Assembly (NCBI GenBank): GCA_021641325.1
Contig: JAJXPD010000072.1
Span: 1 to 9,703, forward strand
Source of the DNA: Opitutales bacterium
GTDB lineage: Bacteria; Verrucomicrobiota; Verrucomicrobiia; Opitutales; Intestinicryptomonadaceae
Reading direction: 5' to 3'
DNA: 9,703 nucleotides
The notes under the pieces are model-generated. The model saw only the letters and a program-made list of their open reading frames with translations, was not told the origin of the DNA and ran no database searches. Made by a program: the position numbers and the translations under genes. Position 1 is the first letter of the stretch, and each line of letters begins with the position of its first letter. Below, piece by piece: positions 1 to 5,874 of the stretch.

Positions 1-1
1 G

Positions 2-253
2 GAGAAGTCGATAGACGCCGACATAAAATTCCACACGGCAATCGCGCAGGCGTCGCACAACGAAATTCTGCTCGAATTCTACGAGCTTGCGTCGGCGCAC
101 CTGCGCAAGTGGTACGCGCAGATTTACAAATCGTCTAAAATTTTCGAATCGGCGTACGGACTGCACGAAAACCTCGTAAGGCAGATAGCCGACGGAAACG
201 AACGCGGCGCGTGGAAAGTGGCGGAGGATATCATAAAACACGGAATTGTATAA
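2..253 (+). CDS. FadR/GntR-family transcriptional regulator, C-terminal FCD domain (5' truncated by window edge)
   Basis: Only the last 83 codons are in the window, ending at TAA 251-253; the DNA-binding winged-helix half lies to the left. The visible part reads as the end of an FCD domain, the all-helical effector domain of FadR-subfamily GntR regulators. It shows Asp-x3-His in DIKFH (residues 7-11 of the fragment), then the family pattern in which a His (YGLHENL) leads into a helix with Ala-Ile-x-Asp-Gly-Asn and closes with a terminal His (IIKHG). In this family those Asp/His residues hold a metal ion that helps bind a small carboxylate ligand. The ligand cannot be told from the fragment. 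ilvC starts 46 nt downstream on the same strand, so the regulator may control it or may simply precede it. Family confidence is fairly high; target and ligand are unknown. Confidence 0.8.
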   Translation, partial: EKSIDADIKFHTAIAQASHNEILLEFYELASAHLRKWYAQIYKSSKIFESAYGLHENLVRQIADGNERGAWKVAEDIIKHGIV

Positions 254-254
254 T
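249..254 (+). promoter_or_regulatory. Possible -10 box for ilvC
   Basis: A perfect TATAAT overlaps the stop codon of the upstream regulator and begins the only A/T-rich stretch before ilvC. It would place the transcript start near 261 and give a leader of about 40 nt. No good -35 element is visible 16-18 nt upstream, so this is suggestive only. ilvC may instead be read from the regulator's transcript. Confidence 0.3.
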
Positions 255-281
255 TTTTTATTACTAAAAATCAAAAACACG

Positions 282-287
282 AAAGGA
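282..287 (+). promoter_or_regulatory. Ribosome binding site of ilvC
   Basis: AAAGGA lies 12 nt before the ATG at 300. The spacing is long, but it is one of only two purine-rich Shine-Dalgarno-like sites in the window. The chosen ATG gives the N-terminus [11 protein letters not shown], which matches the enterobacterial IlvC start closely. Confidence 0.5.
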
Positions 288-299
288 TAAAAAAACATC

Positions 300-1781
300 A
301 TGGCAAATTATTTCAATACATTGCCTCTCAGAGAAAAGCTCATACAGCTCAATCAGGCGCAACTGATGGAGCGCTCGGAATTCGACGGCGGCGTCGAAGC
401 CCTCAAAGGCAAGAAAATCGTAATCGTAGGCTGCGGCGCGCAGGGTCTCAACCAGGGGCTTAACCTCCGCGACAGCGGCCTCGACATCTCCTACGCGCTC
501 CGCCAGTCGGCTATCGACGAAAAGAGGGCTTCGTGGAAAAACGCTACGGGCAACAACTTCAAAGTCGGCACATACGAGGAATTGATTCCCTCCGCCGACC
601 TCGTAATCAACCTCACGCCCGACAAACAGCACAGCAACGTAATTTCGGCGGTCATGCCCCTGATGAAGCAAGGCTCGGCGCTGTCGTACTCGCACGGCTT
701 CAACATCGTCGAAGAAGGCATGCAAATCCGCAAGGACATCACGGTAATCATGGTAGCCCCCAAAGGCCCCGGCACGGAAGTCAGAGCCGAATACCTCAGA
801 GGCTTTGGCGTTCCCGCGCTCGCGGCGGTTCACCCCGAAAACGATCCCGAAGGCAAGGGCTGGGCATACGCAAAAGCGTACTGCGTGGGGCTCGGCGCGA
901 ACAAGGCGGGCGTGCTTAAATCGTCGTTCGTCGCGGAAGTGAAGTCGGACCTCATGGGCGAACAGACAATCCTCTGCGGACTTCTCCAAACGGCGACAAT
1001 CCTCTGCTTCGACAAAATGGTCGAAAACGGAATCAACCCCGCGTATGCCGCAAAGCTCGGACAATACGGCGTTGAAGTCATCACCGAAGCGCTCAAACAC
1101 GGCGGCATCACGGGCATGCTCGACAGGCTCTCGAACCCCGCGAAAATCAAGGCTTACACGCTCGCCCAGGAATTGAAGGACATCATGCGCCCGCTGTTCC
1201 GCAAGCATCAGGACGACATCATGTCGGGCGAATTCAGCTCCACAATGATGGAAGACTGGAAAAACGGCGACGCAAAGCTCCTGAAATGGCGCGAAGAAAC
1301 CGGCAAAACCGCTTTCGAAAACACCCCCGCGGGCGACATGAAAATCGGCGAACAGGAATACTTCGACAACTACCTGCTCCTCTCGGCATTCGTCACGGCG
1401 GGCATCGAACTCGCGTTCGAAACGATGTGCGAAGCGGGAATCCAGCCCCCGTCGGCGTACTATGAATCGCTGCACGAAACCCCGCTTATCGCCAACACGA
1501 TTGCGAGAAAGAAGCTGTACGAAATGAACCGCGTCATCTCCGACACCGCCGAATACGGCAACTATCTTTTCTACAACGCCTGCAAGCCCCTCCTTGCCGA
1601 CTTCATGAAAAAGATTACGCCCGACCTCTGCGGCAAAAACTTCAACGAAGGCAAGGACGGCTCGGTCGATAACGTCGCTCTCGTGCGCGTAAACGAAGCA
1701 ATCCGCAACCACCCCGTCGAAATTGTCGGCATCAAGCTGCGCAAATACATGACGGCGATGCGCCCCATCAAGACCCTTTAA
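300..1781 (+). CDS. ilvC: Ketol-acid reductoisomerase (NADP+), class II long form
   Basis: IlvC converts 2-acetolactate or 2-aceto-2-hydroxybutyrate to the dihydroxy acids of valine/isoleucine synthesis by Mg-dependent alkyl migration and NADPH reduction, in the cytoplasm. The 493-residue length is that of the class II (E. coli/plant) form, not the ~330-residue class I form. The Rossmann glycine motif GCGAQG is at 44-49. Residue numbers coincide with E. coli IlvC: R68, R76 and S78 contact the NADPH 2'-phosphate; H132 and K155 are catalytic; D217, E221, E389 and E393 bind the two Mg ions; S414 binds substrate. All are present. Position 69 is Gln where E. coli has Lys, a small change next to the cofactor phosphate site. 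No ilvB/N or ilvD is adjacent; a FadR-type regulator lies upstream and a terminator directly downstream. Assignment is essentially certain. Confidence 0.98.
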   Translation: MANYFNTLPLREKLIQLNQAQLMERSEFDGGVEALKGKKIVIVGCGAQGLNQGLNLRDSGLDISYALRQSAIDEKRASWKNATGNNFKVGTYEELIPSADLVINLTPDKQHSNVISAVMPLMKQGSALSYSHGFNIVEEGMQIRKDITVIMVAPKGPGTEVRAEYLRGFGVPALAAVHPENDPEGKGWAYAKAYCVGLGANKAGVLKSSFVAEVKSDLMGEQTILCGLLQTATILCFDKMVENGINPAYAAKLGQYGVEVITEALKHGGITGMLDRLSNPAKIKAYTLAQELKDIMRPLFRKHQDDIMSGEFSSTMMEDWKNGDAKLLKWREETGKTAFENTPAGDMKIGEQEYFDNYLLLSAFVTAGIELAFETMCEAGIQPPSAYYESLHETPLIANTIARKKLYEMNRVISDTAEYGNYLFYNACKPLLADFMKKITPDLCGKNFNEGKDGSVDNVALVRVNEAIRNHPVEIVGIKLRKYMTAMRPIKTL

Positions 1782-1801
1782 TTTAGGGAACTGATAAACT
1801 C

Positions 1802-1835
1802 GCGGCGGGGGATTCGTCCTCCGCCGCAAATTTTT
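1802..1835 (+). terminator. Intrinsic terminator after ilvC
   Basis: A 10-bp stem (GCGGCGGGGG 1802-1811 with CCTCCGCCGC 1818-1827, one G-T wobble) closes a 6-nt loop and is followed by AAA and a five-T run at 1831-1835. It begins 20 nt after the ilvC stop. The next gene's ATG is only 13 nt past the T run. Confidence 0.85.
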
Positions 1836-1848
1836 ACACTTTAAAGAC

Positions 1849-3282
1849 ATGGCACTTGTATCAATAGAATCGCTGAAAATAGCCTACGGAAACAAAACCG
1901 TTTTCGACGGGCTGAACTGGAAAATATCGCGAGGCGAAAACTGGGCGATTTCGGGCGAAAGCGGAACGGGAAAATCGAGCCTGATAAAGGCAATCGCGGG
2001 AAAGGTCGGCTTCGGCGGGAAAATCGCGATAGACTACGACGAAAACGGACTTCCCCACGAGGCACTGTACGTGGACAACTGGTATAAATTCGCGAACCTT
2101 GAAGGCGACAGAAACTTCTACTACCAGCAGAGATACAACTACCATGCCGAACAGGACACACTCACGGTGCTCGGCGAGCTTGAAGTTTACGGGCGCGAGC
2201 GCAGGCTCGACACCGCGAAAGCGCTGCCGATTCTCGAACGGCTCGGCTTCGCAAAATGCCGCCAAACACAGCTGATAGAGCTTTCGAGCGGCGAACATAA
2301 AAAGCTGCAACTCGTTAAGGCACTGTGGCTGAGACCGCAGATTATGCTTTTCGACGACCCCTACACGGGTCTGGACACGGCGTCGCGCAAGGTGCTCAAC
2401 GACATTCTCGACGAAGAATGCGCGGCGGGCGCGACAGTCGTCATCGCGACTTCCGACACAGAGCTTCCGAAATCCGTAAACAGGTTCGCAAAAATTTCCG
2501 ACGGAAAAATAGTCGAGACCGACAAAATCGAAACCGCGGCAGACGTCGAAACGGTTCAGAGAGAAGTGCCCGAATTTTTGAAAGCGTCGCCCGAAATCGA
2601 CGCCGAAACTTTTGTAGACGCACGCAACGTCTGCGTGAGGTACGGCGAAAAAACCGTGCTCGACGGCGTTTCGTGGACGGTCAAGGCGGGCGAAAAATGG
2701 CTGCTTGTAGGACGCAACGGCTCTGGGAAATCGACACTGCTTAGCCTCGTTTGCGGCGACAACCCGCAGGCGTACGGCAACGACATTAGGCTCTTCGGCA
2801 ACGCCCGCGGAAGCGGCGAGAGCATTTGGGACATCAAGAAAAAAATGGGCATAATCTCGCCCGAAATGCACTGGTACTTCGACGAAAGCGCGACCGTGTG
2901 GAACTCGGTCGCGTCGGGGCTACTCGACACAATGGGCTGGTATCTCGACGTGAGCTACTCGGACGGCAAAAAAATAGACGACACCCTCGAATTTTTCGAC
3001 CTCAAAAACAACCGCGACACCCCCCTCTCCGCTTTGCCGCTCGGCAAACAGCGCATGGCGTTGCTCGCGCGGACGGTCGTCAAAAACCCGCCGCTGCTGA
3101 TTCTCGACGAGCCTTGCCAGGGGCTTGACACCGCGCAGACAAACCGCTTCAACAACGCCCTCGACGACCTTGCGCAATACGGCAAGACAATCATTTACGT
3201 CGGGCACTACGAAACGCGCCTGCCCAAATGCCTCACCCGCAAGCTGGAACTCGACAAAGGCAAAGTGGTATCCTGCGCCTAA
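1849..3282 (+). CDS. modF: ModF/PhrA-like tandem ABC ATPase
   Basis: A 477-residue protein with two ABC nucleotide-binding domains and no membrane segments, so it is soluble and not a complete transporter. NBD1 has Walker A GESGTGKSS (36-44), signature LSSGE (145-149) and Walker B IMLFDDP (165-171). NBD2 has Walker A GRNGSGKST (288-296), a modified signature LPLGK (396-400), Walker B LLILDEP (416-422) and H-loop His453. The stretch around 303-342 (GD-x-PQ-x-Y-x-ND, then RGSGE-x-IWDIKK) closely matches E. coli ModF, and the length is near its 490 residues. ModF sits with molybdate transport genes in E. coli, but none are present here and its biochemical role is poorly defined. NBD1 lacks the catalytic Glu (Asp170) and the H-loop His (Ser202), so the two ATP sites are unequal. 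The ATG at 1849 has no Shine-Dalgarno and lies just after a terminator. The 3' end overlaps the convergent flavoprotein gene by 50 bp. Confidence 0.9.
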   Translation: MALVSIESLKIAYGNKTVFDGLNWKISRGENWAISGESGTGKSSLIKAIAGKVGFGGKIAIDYDENGLPHEALYVDNWYKFANLEGDRNFYYQQRYNYHAEQDTLTVLGELEVYGRERRLDTAKALPILERLGFAKCRQTQLIELSSGEHKKLQLVKALWLRPQIMLFDDPYTGLDTASRKVLNDILDEECAAGATVVIATSDTELPKSVNRFAKISDGKIVETDKIETAADVETVQREVPEFLKASPEIDAETFVDARNVCVRYGEKTVLDGVSWTVKAGEKWLLVGRNGSGKSTLLSLVCGDNPQAYGNDIRLFGNARGSGESIWDIKKKMGIISPEMHWYFDESATVWNSVASGLLDTMGWYLDVSYSDGKKIDDTLEFFDLKNNRDTPLSALPLGKQRMALLARTVVKNPPLLILDEPCQGLDTAQTNRFNNALDDLAQYGKTIIYVGHYETRLPKCLTRKLELDKGKVVSCA

Positions 3283-3790
3283 CAAAGACGCGCTTAAAAC
3301 CGTGCAAATTCACACGCAACGCCGCCACGCCGCGAACGACGCCTTTGAGAGAGCATTTTTCGAAGCAGGCAATCCAGCCGCCCAAACCGTTTACCGCGCC
3401 GTCAACCGCTTCTTCGTCGTCCTCGGCGGCGGTCGCAAGCAGGTAGATGTCTCTAAACTTGTAGTCGGAGGGGAAGAGCGGGTTCGCGCGGTCGAGCAGC
3501 GTTTTCATCTGCCCGCTCATCTCGTAGTAATACACGGGGGTTGCGAACGCCAAAACGTCGGAAGTTTTCATCTTTGCGACAATTTCGCGCGAATCGTCGG
3601 CAATCACGCATTTTTCGGTTTTCTGGCACGCGAGACAGCCCACGCAGAAGTTTATTGTCTTTCCCCTAAGCGACACGAATTCGACATCGTTGCCCGCCTT
3701 GCGCGCGCCCTCGGCAAACGCCTCCGCAAGCCGCTCGGAGTTTCCCGATTTTCTAAGTGTAGTTGAAATTACAAGTACTTTTTTTGCCAT
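3233..3790 (-). CDS. Flavodoxin-fold NAD(P)H-dependent oxidoreductase with iron-sulfur-flavoprotein-type cysteine motif; tail possibly rewritten
   Basis: Residues 1-155 fit the FMN-dependent reductase/iron-sulfur flavoprotein family. They include the phosphate-binding loop STTLRKSGNSE (9-19), the C-x2-C-x2-C-x5-C cluster motif at Cys49, 52, 55 and 61, and the flavin-ring segment TPVYYYEMSGQMKTLLDR (84-101). The Cys spacing equals that of archaeal Isf, which holds a [4Fe-4S] cluster, so electron transfer via FMN and possibly Fe-S is expected; the substrate is unknown. ATG 3790 is chosen over an upstream in-frame TTG (3814) because the TTG falls in the predicted -10 box and MAKKVLVIS is the usual family start. 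After about residue 155 the expected tail (Gly-rich loop, then an Ala-rich helix) is not recognisable. The remaining ~30 residues are Arg/Val/Cys-rich, and the last 50 bp are antisense to the intact modF end. This suggests a deletion joined the two genes and replaced the C-terminus. Confidence 0.85.
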   Translation of the reverse strand: MAKKVLVISTTLRKSGNSERLAEAFAEGARKAGNDVEFVSLRGKTINFCVGCLACQKTEKCVIADDSREIVAKMKTSDVLAFATPVYYYEMSGQMKTLLDRANPLFPSDYKFRDIYLLATAAEDDEEAVDGAVNGLGGWIACFEKCSLKGVVRGVAALRVNLHGFKRVFVRRRIPLCLCRVPACG

Positions 3791-3812
3791 ATTTCCAATC
3801 AAATTACCCCTC

Positions 3813-3842
3813 AAAATAAACCCCGCCTAACGCATTTTTCAA
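3813..3842 (-). promoter_or_regulatory. Predicted sigma70-type promoter of the flavoprotein gene
   Basis: On the minus strand, TTGAAA (3842-3837) and TATTTT (3818-3813) are separated by 18 nt. This would start transcription near 3806 and give a leader of about 16 nt before the ATG at 3790. It supports 3790 as the start, because the upstream in-frame TTG would overlap the -10 box. Confidence 0.5.
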
Positions 3843-3865
3843 GCCGTTTTGCGGAAAAAAACGGC
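3843..3865. repeat. Perfect inverted repeat next to the flavoprotein promoter
   Basis: GCCGTTTT (3843-3850) and AAAACGGC (3858-3865) form an 8-bp perfect inverted repeat with a 7-nt spacer, directly abutting the predicted -35 box. The position suits a repressor or activator operator. It could also act as a weak hairpin, but no good T-tract follows on the minus strand. Confidence 0.45.
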
Positions 3866-3889
3866 ATTTTCAAAACATACCCCCTCTTC

Positions 3890-3921
3890 CCGAAAAAAAA
3901 AGCCTCCATGCGGAGGCTTTT
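3890..3921 (-). terminator. Intrinsic terminator of the serA-plsY-hom operon
   Basis: A perfect 10-bp stem (AAAAGCCTCC 3898-3907 with GGAGGCTTTT 3912-3921) has a 4-nt loop. On the minus strand it is followed by a run of T residues (the A-tract at about 3893-3901). It lies 38 nt past the hom stop codon. The flanking A/T runs could also stop plus-strand transcripts. Confidence 0.9.
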
Positions 3922-3958
3922 AAGGAAAAGCTGAACGCCGAAGCGCGGTTCGCGCGGC

Positions 3959-5257
3959 TCACTCGCCGCGCCAAATGCGGAGCACAAACGGTTCGTCGCA
4001 GACGTAGCGGGCGTCGCGCAGTTTTTTGCACGCGCGTTTGACTGCCGCTTCGGTCGTGGCGTGGGTCGTCAAAAGCAGCCAAGCCTTGCCCTTTGTGTCG
4101 TGTTTGCGCTGTTGCAAAAGCTCTATCGAAATGCCCTCCGACGCCAAGTCGGAAGCTATCGACGCAAGCACGCCCGACTGGTCGGGAACTTCCATTCTCA
4201 AATAGAATTCGCCCGAAACTTCGTCGAGCGACGCGAACTTTGCGGGGGTATCGACCGCCGCCGAGGGTCTCACAGGCGCGCCCATGAGATAGCGGACGGC
4301 GTCGGCGATGTCGGCGATGACCGCGCTTGCGGTGGCGTCCTGCCCCGCCCCGCGCCCGATGTGAACAGTGCGCCCCACTACGTCGCCCGAAAGCGAAACC
4401 GCATTGTAGACTTCGTTGACGTTCGCCACGACGTCGGTCAAAGGCAGAAGCGCGGGGTAGACCGACGCGAAAATCGCGCCGTCGGGGTTGCGCCTTACGG
4501 AGGCAATCAGCTTAATGCGGCTGTCGAAATCGCGCGCCCACTGCATGTCTTCAAGCCTTATTCCGCGAATGCCCGAAACCAGCATGTTTTCGGGGTTAAT
4601 CCACACCCCGTGCGCCAGATACGCCAGAATGCAAATTTTGTGCGCGGCGTCCCATCCGTCGATGTCGAGCGACTCGTCGGCTTCGACGTATCCGAGCCTG
4701 CGGGCGTCCTCGATAATCGTTTCGTAGGTCGCGTTTTCGCGCTCCATGCGCGTCAAAATGTAGTTGCAAGTGCCGTTGAGGATTCCGTAGATGAGCGAAA
4801 ACCTGTTCGCCACAAGACCCTCGCGCAGCACCTTGATAATCGGAATGCCGCCAGCGACGCTCGCCTCGAAAAAGTACGCGCCGCCGAATTTGCGTGCCGC
4901 CGCAAAAATCTCCGCGCCGCGCTTGCAGATTACCGCCTTGTTTGCGCTGACAACAACCTTGCCGTTTTTCAGCGCCGCCATCGTGATGTCGAACGCGGCG
5001 TCGGTGCCGCCCATAAGCTCGCACACGATGTCGATGGACGGGTCGTTTACGATGTCGTACGGGTTTTCAGTGAGCTTTTCGCGCGGGATTTCCACGCCGC
5101 GCTTTTTGTTTATGTCGCGGACGGACGCCTTTGCAAGTTCGTAGTCTGCGCCGAGACGCGCCGCCATTTGCCCGCAGTTGTTTTCGAGATGTTTCCAGAC
5201 GCCCTGCGCGACCGTCCCCATTCCGACAAACCCGATTCTAAAAATTTTCTTTTCCAT
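3959..5257 (-). CDS. hom: Homoserine dehydrogenase with C-terminal ACT domain
   Basis: This enzyme reduces aspartate-4-semialdehyde to homoserine with NAD(P)H, the branch toward threonine, methionine and, via threonine, isoleucine. The 432-residue length is typical of the monofunctional bacterial enzyme. It has an N-terminal Rossmann motif GFVGMG (9-14), cofactor/active-site Lys107 in SANKAV, the substrate-site segment GILNGTCNYIL (158-168), and DGWDAAHK (200-207), in which Asp203 and Lys207 are the expected catalytic pair. An ACT domain from about 350 to the end (FYLRMEVPDQSGVLASIAS and following) is where threonine feedback usually acts. It is the last gene of serA-plsY-hom: its ATG follows the plsY stop after 5 nt with no Shine-Dalgarno, so it is probably translationally coupled. 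No aspartokinase, thrB or thrC is adjacent. Assignment is very secure; feedback by threonine is inferred. Confidence 0.97.
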   Translation of the reverse strand: MEKKIFRIGFVGMGTVAQGVWKHLENNCGQMAARLGADYELAKASVRDINKKRGVEIPREKLTENPYDIVNDPSIDIVCELMGGTDAAFDITMAALKNGKVVVSANKAVICKRGAEIFAAARKFGGAYFFEASVAGGIPIIKVLREGLVANRFSLIYGILNGTCNYILTRMERENATYETIIEDARRLGYVEADESLDIDGWDAAHKICILAYLAHGVWINPENMLVSGIRGIRLEDMQWARDFDSRIKLIASVRRNPDGAIFASVYPALLPLTDVVANVNEVYNAVSLSGDVVGRTVHIGRGAGQDATASAVIADIADAVRYLMGAPVRPSAAVDTPAKFASLDEVSGEFYLRMEVPDQSGVLASIASDLASEGISIELLQQRKHDTKGKAWLLLTTHATTEAAVKRACKKLRDARYVCDEPFVLRIWRGE

Positions 5258-5262
5258 TGCGC

Positions 5263-5871
5263 TTAAAATCTGTTTTCGGTTCCTTTAATCAATCGTGCGA
5301 TGTTGCTCCTGTGTCTTACGACAATCACGACGGCAATCGCCGTCGCTATATAGACCTGCGCACCCGGAAAAGGATACAAAAAAGCGGCGGCGACAGGCAA
5401 CGCCAACGCCATTGCGATTGACGCAAGCGAAACATAGCGCGTCGAATAAAACACGACAACCCACAACACAAGCCCGATTAAAATCGCCGCCCACATTATT
5501 GCGAGAAGCCCGCCGATTGTGACCGCCACGCCTTTGCCGCCCCTGAATTTTACGAATACCGAGAACGAGTGGCCGATTATCGCCGACACAAGTCCGACGT
5601 ACGCAAGCGTCTGCGGCGCGGAAAACTCCATGCCGAAGCAGCCCGCGTACAGCGGGAACGCAGTCGCGGCGAAGCCCTTTGCGGCGTCGAGAATAAAGCA
5701 CAGGTTGCCCGCGGTTTTGCCGCAGCTGCGCTTTACGTTCGTCGCGCCGGGGTTGCCGCTGCCGACCTTGAAAATATCGACGCCGCACATGCGGGCGATA
5801 ATCACGGCAAACGGAATCGACCCCAAGAGGTATCCCGCCGCCGCGACTACGATATAATCGACCCACCCCAT
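5263..5871 (-). CDS. plsY: Acyl-phosphate:glycerol-3-phosphate acyltransferase PlsY
   Basis: PlsY transfers an acyl group from acyl-phosphate (made by PlsX) to glycerol-3-phosphate, forming lysophosphatidic acid, the first membrane phospholipid precursor. The 202-residue protein is strongly hydrophobic with several membrane helices (about 4-24, 52-76, 88-107, 114-145, 150-185). All family motifs are present: GSIPF (17-21), the glycerol-phosphate loop GSGNPGATN (37-45), GHSFSVFVKFRGGKG (100-114), and HRSNI-x-RL-x-x-GTE (187-199). The ATG at 5871 lies 3 nt after the serA stop, without a Shine-Dalgarno, and hom begins 5 nt after its own stop. A phospholipid gene is therefore enclosed between two amino-acid genes and should share their transcript. 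Assignment is secure. Confidence 0.97.
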   Translation of the reverse strand: MGWVDYIVVAAAGYLLGSIPFAVIIARMCGVDIFKVGSGNPGATNVKRSCGKTAGNLCFILDAAKGFAATAFPLYAGCFGMEFSAPQTLAYVGLVSAIIGHSFSVFVKFRGGKGVAVTIGGLLAIMWAAILIGLVLWVVVFYSTRYVSLASIAMALALPVAAAFLYPFPGAQVYIATAIAVVIVVRHRSNIARLIKGTENRF

Positions 5872-5874
5872 ATA

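Noticed and set aside
264..1850. A 528-codon open frame antisense to ilvC
   Set aside because: Its codons are in register with ilvC codons, so an antisense stop needs sense TTA, CTA or TCA, which this genome avoids. The translation is rich in Arg, Val, Phe and Asp with no recognisable domain. It is a codon-bias shadow.
1861..2871. Long antisense frame inside modF
   Set aside because: Same in-register relation as in ilvC; no domain, no start signal, and the sense frame has clear ABC motifs.
3125..3766. Plus-strand frame opposite the flavoprotein gene
   Set aside because: In register with the flavoprotein codons; the minus-strand product has flavin and cysteine motifs and a promoter.
4061..5266. 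A 401-codon plus-strand frame opposite hom
   Set aside because: In register with hom codons and without any family resemblance; explained by avoidance of TTA, CTA and TCA codons in hom.
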